From Willaertia magna (taxonomy: Eukaryota; Heterolobosea; Eutetramitea; Acrasida; Naegleriidae), in contig CADWAF010003435.1 of NCBI GenBank assembly GCA_902984215.1, forward strand, positions 1-15,368: DNA of 15,368 nucleotides, in the 5' to 3' direction. Shown here in pieces: positions 1 through 9,302 of this stretch. The position numbers and the translations under genes were made by a program. Every line of letters starts with the position of its first letter. Within the stretch, counting starts at the first letter, position 1. The notes under the pieces are model-generated. The model was given only the letters and a program-made list of their open reading frames with translations. It did no database searches and was not told where the DNA came from.

Positions 1-50
1 TTATAAAAAATACCCAAAAGACAATCCCCCAAATAAACCACACAAATAAC

Positions 51-1309
51 ATGAATAGAAAATTCAACAATAACAATGGTAGCAATTTATCAAGCAACAC
101 TAACTCATCAACAACAACTAGTAACCCCCAACCACTTAATAATGGGCCAACAACACAAAACGGCTTGCAATCAAGTACAAGCTATAACCTTAACAACAAA
201 AGAAACCGGGATATATCTAATGTCAATAATGACAACAACAGCAAAGAAAATAAGAAAGTTAACAGAAATTACTCATTTAGTATTTCAGTAGTAACAGCCA
301 ACACCATAGTTGAAAGAGATCAGTTTCACTCATACATAATAGATAATATTCCAAGATTTAAAATTAATAACATCTACATCCTACAACTAAAACCCAATGT
401 CATCCAAGTCTTGGTACTTAACGAAGAAAATAAAAATAATATTATAAAACACTTAAACAAGATGAAAATTAAAGGAGGCACTAATATTAGATGTTATTTG
501 TTTAAACTTAACTTTGTCAGTGGAGTAAAAGACGTTATGTTTGAGACAAACAATATTAACGAAATTTATTTTAGAATTAATGTAATTTTAGAAGAAGTTT
601 ATAAAACAACTGATCATAGTTTTCAATGTATTAACTTAGCTAACAACTTTAAGACAGGTGTTTTTAAACTTAGAGTAGTCTATTTGTTAGATCAACACAC
701 AATCACGTTCAATAATCTACAATTCAAACCTTATAAAACCCTGTCCACATTAACCAATGAATATAACAATATATACTAAATCACCTTCACAAACTCCTAT
801 ACCGAAAATAGAGTTAGAAAAATTACTAAAAAAATCTTAGATAAGGCAAAAATTATCTTTGTTGAAACAAAATTTAATATTAGTAAAGTTGACTCATTAT
901 ATGATGAAACTAAGTATTGGAAAGTCTAATATACATGTTAAAGCAATGACAAAACTGACAGATTAATTAACATTTTGTACAATTGCAAAGAAGATTTAAA
1001 TTCAAATTTAAAATTTAGAACCAAGAAATTTAAATACTTTAGAATAAACTTTTATAATAAAATTAATAACTTAGCCAACAAAATAAATAATAAAAACCAC
1101 AACTTTAACTTTTCTAACATTAGTAATAAAGTATTAAATACAAAAAATATTAATATTAAAAAAGATATTACTTTTATTAAGAGTAAAATTATTGAATTAG
1201 CAATAAAAGTTAATACAGTTGAAACAAGCATTAATATAATAATTGTAATGCAGACAACTTTAAAGCAAATCCAAGTGTTTATACTGATAGTGATGTTAAT
1301 GTTTAATGA
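51..1309 (+). pseudogene. LINE ORF1 protein (broken)
   Basis: The frame starts at the ATG at 51. It reads open for 242 codons, then continues in the same frame past TAA codons at 777, 927 and 939 to about 1225. It finishes one frame over with an Asn/Asp-rich tail ending in TAA (1304) and TGA (1307). The first 75 residues are low-complexity (Asn, Ser, Thr, Gln) with a basic patch (KRNRD, KENKKVNR). Residues 76-150 have alternating hydrophobic segments that resemble an RRM-like fold, as in many LINE ORF1 proteins; a second similar stretch may lie at 155-300. The known role of ORF1 proteins is RNA binding and chaperoning of the retrotransposition particle. The last bases overlap the start of ORF2. 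No zinc knuckle was found. The LINE ORF1 assignment rests mainly on position and composition, not on a diagnostic motif. Confidence 0.65.
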
Positions 1310-4246
1310 TTAAAGTTAGTATTTATAATTGTAATCATTTTATCTTTATAAACCCTAAAAGGGATCTACAGAAATTAGATAATATTCTTAATATAATGAA
1401 CATAAATAACTTAAATATACTTCTCCTATCTGATATTCACATTATCTCAAATAAGCTCAATAAAATTCGTACTACACTCTCTAAGATTTCTTCTTACAAA
1501 AAATATGTTTTCCTCAATACAGACTCAAAAGAAATTTTCTTTAGTACTTTAATTATTACTAAAGGTATAAATAATATTAAAAGAATAGCCATAAACAATA
1601 CAATCATACCAAGGAAACTCTAGCACCTCCTACTTAACATTAAAGGTATAAAAATTAATATTATTAATCTATACAATCCACTAGGCAAAAACATTTATTC
1701 TGAACTCGATAATAATATCTTTAAAGAAATGCACAAATTATTAATACAATGTATCAACAAATCAGTTATTATTGATGAAGATTTTAATTGTGATCCAAAT
1801 AATACAAAACAAAAAAAAGAAAAATCTGGAATAATTTATTTAAAGAATTCAACTTTTTTACACTAAACTACAATGGATACTCTTATGTAAAAAAATAAAA
1901 CAACAAAATAATACAATCTAAACTAGATCATATCAGCTTATTACTACATTTTAAATTAGTCAAAGAAATACAATTTAACTCTATAAACTTTAATAACCAT
2001 TATCCAATTGGCTTTAAAATTACATTAAATAATAATAAATCATAGAAATTACACATCAAACAAAAAAAACATGCCTAAGCATAATAGACTTTTTTAATGT
2101 CATTACATAATAGTAATGACATTAAAAAAGTCAAAGAAATATTTAATAATAGCAATAAAGAAATTTTATCTTTTTTAAACAATATTAGCTCTTACCTTAA
2201 AGAAAAAAGTAAGCATTAATATTTGTTTACAAGAAATAGTATGAAGAAAAATAAAAAATATTCAAACTTGAAAAACAAAATACACCTTACTTGAGAACAA
2301 ATTAAACAAACAAATAACAATTCTCAGTTAATTTACAAGCTTAAATTCTTCAATATTAAACTTAAAAAAATCACTAGAAAAATAACTTAAGAAAGAAAGA
2401 AAAATTTCCTTTTCAATTATAACAAAGGCACCAAAAGCATGTTATATAAATATAACAATATGCTTAATAGTAAAAATATAAATTGGAACACATTAGAAGA
2501 AAATACTAACAATTCCTCAATTATTAATTTCTTTACAAAAAAATTTATAAAAGATAATACCTCAGACATTAAACTTAAGATACTTCAAACATCTATTAGT
2601 GAAGATCCATTATAGAATGTAATAACAGTAAAAAATATTAAAGACGGTTTAAAAAGAATAAAATCTAAATCCACAGGATTAAATTAAATACTACTGGAAC
2701 TATTTAGAAAATTTAATAACAAAATACTTAAAGAACTCACAAAATACTTCAACAATCAAGTCAAGGAAGGATGTATTGACAATAGTTTTAAACAAAAATA
2801 GATCAAATTCATCCCAAAAAAGGATAGTATTAATTCCTTCAAGAATTTTAAGCTTATAGTAATTATGAACTTAAAATATAAATTGTTTTTAAATATTATT
2901 GCTTATAAATTAAGAAATTGGATAAAAACTTAATTAAATACAAGACAATAAGTATTTATACTACATAAAGAAGCAATAAATCAAATTTATTCACTAAAAA
3001 GCTTAATTAAATTAAACCAAAATAACATCTCAATAATTAATCTAGATATTGAAAGAGTATATGATTATGTGAATTTTGAATTAATACATAAAAGCTTAAT
3101 CCATTACAAATTTCCCCCAATATTAATTAAATTTATTACAGAAGCTTATAAAGATCACTCACTTAAACTTGAAATCAATAATCAACTCAAAGGAAACATC
3201 ATAAAAACAAGAAGCATTCCGCAAGAGTACCCACTGGCACCAATTATTTTTAATTGCATTACTTAAATCATTATAGATAAAAATATAAAGAAATGGAAAA
3301 TACTAAAGGACTCATATAAAATTAATTTAGATTATATGGAACTACTCAACTTTATCAACGATTTATACTTAGTTGAGACAAACTCTAAGAAAACCAATAG
3401 AAAAATAGACAACCTCTTTAAATGGATGAAAAAAATTAAGCTCAGTATCAACTCAACAAAATCTAAAGCAATAATACCAGCTGGTAAAAACAATATTGTA
3501 AAACCAATAACAGAAAATATAAAAATACCCATTGTGGATGACGAATGTATATTAGGTAATTATTTCTTTGAAAACAAATTATTAAAAAAAGATATTGAAA
3601 AGAGAAAAGATAAAATTAAAGAAAGTATCAAACTTATACTTCAATAATTAGTAGACATTAATAATTATAAAAACTTGGTTCAAACTAAATATTTATTCAG
3701 TTATGTACATTTATGTAGAGGGAATGTTGTCAAAGAAAAAGATTGTAAGGAAATAGATACCACTATATATACTGAACTAAAAAAAAGATTTCAATCACTT
3801 TTAATACACCCAGCAGTTTCTTCTACCAAAATATTAAAGAAGGTAGATTAGGAATTAGAAAAACTAGTATATAGATAGAAACTCTTACTGTTAAAACTAT
3901 AATAAACAAATACTATAGTAATTTTAGACTTGTAGCATTATTAACTAGTAATAACTTAATTAAAGCAAAAGATAATAAGAAAATAAGAAACTTTGACATT
4001 TATGAAAACTTTTGAGACATTATTTATAGACTGACTAAAATGACCAAATCTAACACATCATTTAAAACAAACCAAATTCACCATAGAAAAAAAACAATAA
4101 ATATATATACAAATGGATCCAAAACAGTAAACAATATTGGTTATTTAATCTAAATAGAATTTAATAACAGAAACTCCAAGCATACTTTTAAAATCTCTAT
4201 TGAATACTCGAATAATGTAGTTAAACTATGTGTCATTTTATATAGT
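1306..4246 (+). pseudogene. LINE ORF2: AP endonuclease, reverse transcriptase, start of RNase H (broken)
   Basis: The ATG at 1306 overlaps the ORF1 stop. Endonuclease: start resembling the YNCN motif, then LLLSDIH, then after a TAG (1621) a DFN motif near 1780. After a frameshift in an A-tract around 1805-1822 come SKLDHI and NNHYPIG, degenerate forms of the S-x-L/I-D and SDH motifs. Reverse transcriptase: frame kept from about 1820 to 3830, with IPKK (about 2815), LDIERVYD (motif A, Asp at 3045), QEYPLAP (3222) and FINDLYL (3351) where FADD is expected. A frameshift near 3833 leads to a GRLGI motif and to RNase H with YTNGS (4106) and VVKLC (4217). Several key residues are changed in ways G-to-A transitions explain: the first Asp of FADD is Asn, QG is QE, the RNase H TDGS Asp is Asn, and its Glu is Lys. 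The protein is therefore inactive. The frame is cut at 4246 by the inserted repeat. Confidence 0.85.
2087..2132. repeat. Perfect 20-bp inverted repeat inside LINE ORF2
   Basis: Bases 2087-2106 and 2113-2132 are exact reverse complements separated by 6 bases (ATAATA). The right arm reads as ordinary ORF2 sequence (NSNDIKKVKEIF in the frame used by the RT), while the left arm and the bases before it contain stops. The left arm is therefore probably an inverted copy of the right arm, made by template switching. It has no mismatches inside a heavily mutated element, so it is likely recent. Confidence 0.9.
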
Positions 4247-4374
4247 ATTAAATTAAACTGTTCTTCTTGAGGAACAAAAATTTAATTATGGATAAAGCTG
4301 AAAACTTGTAATCTCTTAGTTTACTACAAAAATAACTTTTTAAAAGATTGCCACATAATGAGGCTTTTTAGTTT
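4247..4374 (+). repeat. Repeat A1, left copy of ~128-bp direct repeat
   Basis: This stretch matches 8737-8865 with 12 substitutions, all transitions, and one 1-base indel (about 90% identical). The shared part includes a long exact block around TTTAATTATGGATAAAGCTG. It is directly preceded by LINE RNase H codons (LYSIKL). It contains a near-perfect hairpin at 4260-4275. It lies at the left edge of the DIRS-like element and is most simply one of that element's terminal repeats. Nine of the twelve differences leave A/T in this copy and G/C in the right one. Confidence 0.9.
4260..4275. promoter_or_regulatory. Short inverted repeat, candidate recombinase site
   Basis: GTTCTTC and GAGGAAC flank a TT spacer: a 7-bp stem with one G-T pair. 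The same 16 bases occur unchanged at 8750-8765 at the start of the second repeat copy. Tyrosine recombinases act on short inverted arms around a spacer, and this one sits within 15 bases of both element borders. The role is inference; it could equally be an RNA hairpin. Confidence 0.35.
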
Positions 4375-4462
4375 ATTAGGTAATAATTAGTTCAATATAA
4401 AAACGATTGCAATACAATAAATTTATTTTCTTTTTAACAAATATTTCAATACAATATTTTAA

Positions 4463-5900
4463 TACAACACAGTCAATTCAAATTCAGAGAACAACAGTAA
4501 TGCATCATTAAGTAGTAATGTAAAAAGTATTATTCTTAAAAAGGTTGTTAGTAGATATACATTTTACTAAAGTTTTACATTTGATACTTTGGAAAAGACA
4601 TTGAAGAAGTTAGTAATAGCTTTAAACATTAATATCAAAAAAAATGGAAGAGTGAACAAATCAACATATGTTAACACAATTATGGTTATGGTTTGTAGTT
4701 GTATAAAAATAGTTAACTATGATATTAATGACAAAATTATCTTTTTTAAGGAAGCAGAAGTTTGGTATAAGTTAGGTAAGGGAAACATTATTGGGGGAAA
4801 AAGAAAGTCTAGAAAAGATGATCAAATTGAATCATTAAAAGATGATAATAAGGAAAAACGTTTTTCAGGTAGTGAAAAAGAAGTGTCGAGTAAAGAAGAA
4901 AAGACTATGGATATTAGTTATCTAACTTCTACTGGTAATCCCTCGATAGTTAATCAACAATCTGCTGTCTCTAGAGGGGTTTCCACTACAAATTTCTTAA
5001 AATTTCAGGAATAAATATGAAGTAGTATGAAGTTATTTCAAGAGAACATTGTTAAATCTATTAAGGATTTAAATAATGTTATTAATAATAAAGTTGTTAA
5101 ACAAAAAATAGATAAAAATGAAACAGCAGGTAAAGTAAAAATAAAGGATAGTAATATCAAAGAAAATAAGTTTAACGAGTTAAGATAATTATCAAAATAA
5201 AGAGTCCAATAAGGAATCAAAATCTTTAGAAGTGCTTGCTAAGAAGAAAATTAAAATAGATGTTGATAGCTTTCTACAAATAGAAAATCAGTTGGTGGAT
5301 AATAAAGATGTAAAAGATGAGATGCTAAATGATTATTTGACTAATAAAAAAATAAAAATATTCTTTTTGGGAACACTTAAAAATTTTTGAGACAAAGCTG
5401 ATATTAAAAAGATGAATATGATTAAAAAAACATATTATTAAGCTATTTTAGATTATTTAAAGTGTTTTTCTACTCTTGCACTTAAAACACTTAAAAGAAT
5501 TAAAAAATAGATAGTCTAATCTTATTTAAAAATAGTCAAAAACTCTGCAACTAATACCTTCATGAAAATGAAATCAAGAATGAATGCGATTTATAGAGAT
5601 AGATATAATGTTGCTAGAAAAGAGGCAAATAGTAAGAAAAATATTATTAAATATAATAACAACTTGTTATTAGGTAAAAGAAATAATGTTAGGGATAACA
5701 AGTTTTTTTATAAACAACAAAACAATGTCTAAAGTAATTCTAGAGGAAAAGTCAGCAAAAATAATAAAGACAAACTATTCTTTTGCACAAAATATGGGAA
5801 AAACAGAACATACAATTCAGAAAATTGTTATTTCTTATTAAGTAACAAAAGAAAAGAAAAGAAACTAGAATTTGAAGGTTCTAATAGAAGAAAAAAATGA
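4463..5900 (+). pseudogene. DIRS-type gag-like protein (broken)
   Basis: No start codon is certain: the frame is open from 4463, passes a TAA at 4568, and its longest open part is 4589-5014. It then meets TAA and TGA (5012, 5018), and shifts frame near 5185, beside the palindrome at 5183-5192. It continues through stops at 5388 (TGA) and later TAA/TAG to the TGA at 5898. The protein is highly charged, with a Ser/Lys/Glu-rich middle and a basic C-terminal third. Near the end, FCTKYGKNRTYNSENCYF (5781-5831) looks like a C-x2-x-x8-x-x4-C zinc knuckle in which the two inner ligands are now Tyr. Gag proteins of YR retrotransposons package the element RNA. The last about 30 bases overlap the start of the pol frame. 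Confidence 0.65.
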
Positions 5901-8675
5901 ACCATTAAATAAAAGATATAAAATAGTTTACTTCATACATAATAAAAGGAAGCTATAGAAAAAACTAGTATATAACAATAGGAAAGCTCTTAAATTAATA
6001 TATAATCCTGTTAAGGGGTATCTAAGAATTGTTGATACTAACAGATAAAATAAAGACAAATTAAACTTTTTCAATAAAGAAATCAAGAATAATACTATAG
6101 TAGGTGCTTTGATTCTTACTATTGATCCACTAAAGTTCTATTTTAAATATAGAATCATCTTTAAAAAAAACGGTAAAAAAAGAATGATCATAAATATGAA
6201 ACCACTTAACAAATATATTAACTCAGTTACTTTTAAAATGCAAACTTTAACCACTATTATAAAAAACTTGGACGCTAATGATGGTTTTGGGTTTGTAGTA
6301 AATTTGGAAAATAGTTATTATTAAGTAAAAATAGATGAACTATATTAGAATTACTTAGGCATTAAGGTTCATGATGTATTTTATAAATTCACAATTTTTC
6401 CTTTTGATTATTCGCAAGCACCTTTTGTATTCACAAAGATAATGGAGGCATTTAAGGTTGTATTGGTAAGGAAAGGTATAAGAAAGTTGTTTTTTTATAT
6501 TGATGATTTTGTGGGTTTTGCTTCGTCTGAAGAGTTATGTAAGGATAAGTTAACGTTGTTGTTGGAAATTGTAAAATTGTTTAGAATCAAAGTTAATAAA
6601 AACAAACTGATTTTATTTTTAAAAATTATTCCAGCATTAGGTCTTTTATTAGATTTAGAAAAGAAATTGATTATTGCATTGGAAGAAAAAGTTCAGTTTC
6701 TAAAGAAAGTTATTAAGTTAGTATTGGATTTTATTAAGAAAAAGAAAAGAGTGAAAATTAGAATGATTGTTAGTATTATAGAGTTTGTTAATTTCTTTAC
6801 GATGACAGTTTCAATTATTAAATTTCTTTGTTACCAACTTTACAAATTTATTTACAAAACAGTTACTAAGGTTGGATGGGAAGGTAAGTTTAAGATTAAA
6901 TGGTCTTCTCCTACAATTAAAGCTCTGTTAACTATCAATTTACATATTGATAGACTTAATAATAAATTTTTTAGACAACCTACAATAATTATCCCTATTT
7001 TCATAGATGCCTCATTATCAAATTGGGGTGTTATTATAGATAAGGTGCAAATTAATGGATTGTGGTCTAAGAATGAAATTATAGATATTGCTTTTTTAGA
7101 ACTCAAGGCAATATTCTTAATTATCTTTAAATGCAAAAAAAAACTTCATGTTAAGAGAATTCACATAACCACTGACTCACAAATAGCAAAAAGTATTCTT
7201 TTAAACGATAGATTTAAAAACAAATTGAAATCGAAAATGGCCAGTAGTATTTAGAATATAATTTTATAAGAAAAAATTTATTTATAAGGTATTAGTTGGA
7301 TTAATAGTTCTGAAAATTTTATTGCAGACGATTTATCTAGGAATTTTAATAAAGCAAACTGGTAAATTAAACACCTTTTCTTCATTCGTATTCAGAAGTT
7401 CTTTAAAATCAACTACACAATAGATAGATTTACTTCACACCAATTTCACCAATTAAGTAAGTACAACATATGGAAGAGAAAAAGAGAGAACAAAGAGTTG
7501 ATAGATGTGTTTACAAAAGATTGGAGAAGTTCAAACAAAGAAAATTGGTTAGTCTCTATTTGTATTGATTTTTTGAGTATTAAGATATCTAAAGAATTGC
7601 AAAGCAAAAAGAATTATAGTAGTTCTAGTATGGAAAACAAAATAATAGTAGAAAATCTTAAAAAGCATGTAGATAAATTCTTTATCTCTAAATGGAACAA
7701 ATTTTCAGAAAGAACCGTTTGAAATAGTAGAACTTTAGAAAAAGAAATCGTAAAAAATAATTATAATTTGAATTCAAAGCAACTAGAAATAATTGAAAAG
7801 ATAAAACAAACAACTAAAGAAATGTTCATAATTAAAAACTATAAAAGCTATTAGAAAAGGTTCTCTTCTTTTGTATTAAGCAATAAATGGTATTTTCTTC
7901 TATTGGTAAGCAATATTGAGTTTTTCCTATTTTCAATATATAAGAAAATGTCCTCAGGTAAGAACTGTAAAAGAGCTTTATTTGTCCTTGCTTTTAGATT
8001 TAAAGAACTTAATGTTAACATAGACTTAATAAAGGCTTTCGCCTTTACTAAAGAATTATGTAAAATCTCACTAATTTTTAAAACAATAAAAGAGACCCAT
8101 TTTAAATTGCAATAGTTAAAGAATGGATTAAATCAACTAACAAAGCACATATGACTTTATACTTTACAAGTTGTATACTTCTTATTATTATTGGCCTTAA
8201 AACTATAAGTATAGGTACAAAACTAAGTTCTATTAAAAGGTCAGAAATAAAGTTAACTAAAGTAGGTTTTGAAGACTACTTAGAAGTCATATTTGACAGA
8301 ACTAAAACAAGAAGTAATAGTAGATTTATTAGAATGGAACTTTCGGAATCAAGAGTATGCCCTGTTAAATAGTTCAATATTTACTTTAAGATCAAAAACA
8401 CACTTACATGGGAATACTTCTTTGTTTTAAACAAAAGAAAGGAAAATAACAGATTAACAACAACAGATATATCAAAAGTCCTACAACACATAGCTAAAAC
8501 AGCAAATGCAGAAAATTACTTTACTTTTCATTTTTTAAGAATTGGAGGAGTCAATGAAGCACTAAAAGCAAATTTAACTAAAGCAGCAATAGCAGCTATT
8601 GGTGATTGGCAGTCTGATGCAATTACTAATTATTTTAGATCTAATTTAGGTGGAGGCATTAATATAAGCAAATAA
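5869..8675 (+). pseudogene. DIRS-type pol: reverse transcriptase, RNase H, tyrosine recombinase (broken)
   Basis: RT: IIFKKNGKKRMIINMKPLNKY (6151 on), NLENSYY (6298, with Asn for the usual Asp), FYIDDF (YIDD at 6496) and the following NKNKLILF. RNase H: FIDAS (Asp 7006), LELKAI (Glu 7099), TTDSQ (Asp 7174) and ADDLSR (Asp 7327), a full set of acidic residues. Tyrosine recombinase: IKRSEI (Arg 8238), HFLRIGG (His 8529, Arg 8538), GDWQSD (Trp 8607) and ITNYFR (Tyr 8631), a complete catalytic set. One frame runs from 5869 to about 8105 with stops including TAA 6322, TAG 6346, TAG 7252, TGA 7720 and TAG 7852. A frameshift at about 8103-8112 leads into the recombinase, with a TAG after PVK and a final TAA at 8673. 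No ATG was clear for the start. The enzyme set copies the RNA and integrates a circular product without a DDE integrase. Confidence 0.88.
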
Positions 8676-8725
8676 ATGGGTTTTAATTAGAAACAACACT
8701 GTAGGTTGACAGGATGAAGCTATAT

Positions 8726-8742
8726 ATTATTCCATAATTAAA
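8726..8742. repeat. 17-bp LINE-derived direct repeat, left copy
   Basis: ATTATTCCATAATTAAA is identical to 9307-9323. Here it is followed at once by repeat A2. In one frame the sequence from about 8715 reads EAIYYSIIKLS, which matches the LINE RNase H segment that is AILYSIKL-like before A1 and HYSIIKLS at 9306. It is either a target-site duplication or a recombination core shared by element and target. Confidence 0.8.
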
Positions 8743-8865
8743 TTGAGCTGTTCTTCTTGAGGAACAGAGGTTTAATTATGGATAAAGCTGAAAATTTGTA
8801 ATCTCTTAGTTTACTACAAAAACAACTTTTCAAAAAATTACCACATAACGTAGGCTTTTCAGTTT
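8737..8865 (+). repeat. Repeat A2, right copy of ~128-bp direct repeat
   Basis: This is the partner of 4247-4374, in the same orientation, with the conserved hairpin at 8750-8765. Like A1 it is preceded by sequence encoding YSIIKL of the LINE RNase H. It is not followed by gag but by the hairpin-rich segment. It may be the right-hand repeat of the DIRS-like element, or the 5' end of a second, non-autonomous unit. Confidence 0.9.
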
Positions 8866-8957
8866 TCAGCAGTCAACCTATAGCTATAATAGACAAATAG
8901 TCATTTCTCATTGTAAATATAAACAAAACACTTTATTCGCCTCATAGGCTGCAATTT

Positions 8958-8982
8958 AAACTAGTGCCTATGGCACTAGTTT
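8958..8982. repeat. Perfect 11-bp stem, 3-base loop
   Basis: AAACTAGTGCC at 8958-8968 pairs perfectly with 8972-8982 across TAT. It is the tightest hairpin of the cluster. It is not followed by a T-run, so it does not look like a terminator. Confidence 0.9.
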
Positions 8983-9004
8983 ACAATAACAAGGCTCATA
9001 GCTT

Positions 9005-9021
9005 TACCCTTCATAAGGGTA
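9005..9021. repeat. 7-bp stem, 3-base loop
   Basis: TACCCTT (9005-9011) pairs with AAGGGTA (9015-9021) around CAT. A smaller stem, CCAGC/GCTGG at 9046-9059, follows 25 bases later. Confidence 0.8.
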
Positions 9022-9092
9022 TAATTTCTCACTGAGGGTTTGTTCCCAGCTTTGGCTGGATATACATTATTATATTATCTATTGGAGTTTTC

Positions 9093-9107
9093 AGTTTCTA
9101 AGAAACT
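9093..9107. repeat. 6-bp stem, 3-base loop
   Basis: AGTTTC (9093-9098) pairs with GAAACT (9102-9107) around TAA. It has the same small-loop form as its neighbours. Confidence 0.75.
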
Positions 9108-9130
9108 TTCTCCTTGTTTAGTTTCAGTCC

Positions 9131-9174
9131 CTGTTGTGACATAAAATTTTCCCTTATAGGTTTTGTCACAACAG
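9131..9174. repeat. Perfect 11-bp inverted repeat, 22-base loop
   Basis: CTGTTGTGACA (9131-9141) and TGTCACAACAG (9164-9174) are exact reverse complements. The stem is G+C-richer than anything around it. Immediately after it, CCTGCA (9178-9183) can pair with TGCAGG (9221-9226). Confidence 0.9.
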
Positions 9175-9267
9175 ATGCCTGCACCCTCAATGGTCAATGA
9201 CTGTTTGTAGGTCGAATTATTGCAGGAATATTATACATAAAAATAAAACCTAATAAACTGCTTCTTC

Positions 9268-9296
9268 TGTAACCACGCATAACGCGTTGGATTACA
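9268..9296. repeat. 11-bp stem with two single-base bulges
   Basis: TGTAACCACGC (9268-9278) pairs with 9284-9296, with T9288 and A9291 bulged and a 5-base loop. It lies 10 bases before the second 17-bp direct repeat, so it may mark the 3' end of the inserted unit. Confidence 0.75.
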
Positions 9297-9302
9297 AGTA
9301 GA

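Larger units (their letters stand above)
1..4246 (+). mobile_element. LINE (non-LTR retrotransposon), 5' part
   Basis: Two consecutive, overlapping reading frames on the + strand encode an ORF1-type protein and an ORF2 with an AP-type endonuclease, a reverse transcriptase and the beginning of an RNase H domain, the usual layout of RNase H-bearing LINEs. The coding strand is A-rich, as in many LINEs. The first 50 bases are a probable 5' leader; the true 5' end may lie outside the window. The copy is interrupted at 4246 in the RNase H domain by a repeat and a DIRS-like element. The matching second half of the RNase H domain appears at 9307. More than twenty in-frame stops and about three frameshifts show this copy is dead. 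Confidence 0.85.
4247..8742 (+). mobile_element. DIRS/PAT/Ngaro-type tyrosine-recombinase retrotransposon
   Basis: The unit carries repeat A1, a leader of about 90 bases without a gene, a gag-like pseudogene and a pol with RT, RNase H and a C-terminal tyrosine recombinase. There is no aspartic protease and no DDE integrase. That order is diagnostic of YR retrotransposons. A second copy of the terminal repeat follows the pol gene, which favours direct-repeat types (PAT, Ngaro) over the inverted repeats of DIRS-1. It is nested in the LINE RNase H domain and so is younger than the LINE; its pol catalytic residues are much better kept than those of the LINE. The right border is placed at the end of the 17-base LINE-like sequence 8726-8742; this is a judgement. 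Confidence 0.8.

Noticed and set aside
76..291. Overlapping + strand ORF of 71 codons
   Set aside because: It lies inside LINE ORF1 in another frame and only mirrors its ACA/CAA-rich low-complexity DNA.
6852..7136. Minus-strand ORF of 94 codons
   Set aside because: It is antisense to the DIRS RNase H region, which has clear motifs on the + strand. The other minus-strand ORFs (3332-3532, 5038-5220, 11051-11242, 12089-12370) are rejected for the same reason.
8701..8881. Inverted GTAGGTTGAC / GTCAACCTAT around repeat A2
   Set aside because: Nine to ten bases match, but they do not coincide with the other borders (17-bp repeats, A repeat ends). It may be chance or a minor stem.
9206..9222. Possible tRNA B-box (GTCGAATT) for a SINE
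   Set aside because: It lacks the full GGTTCGANTCC form, has no convincing A-box at the right distance, and does not fold as a T-arm.
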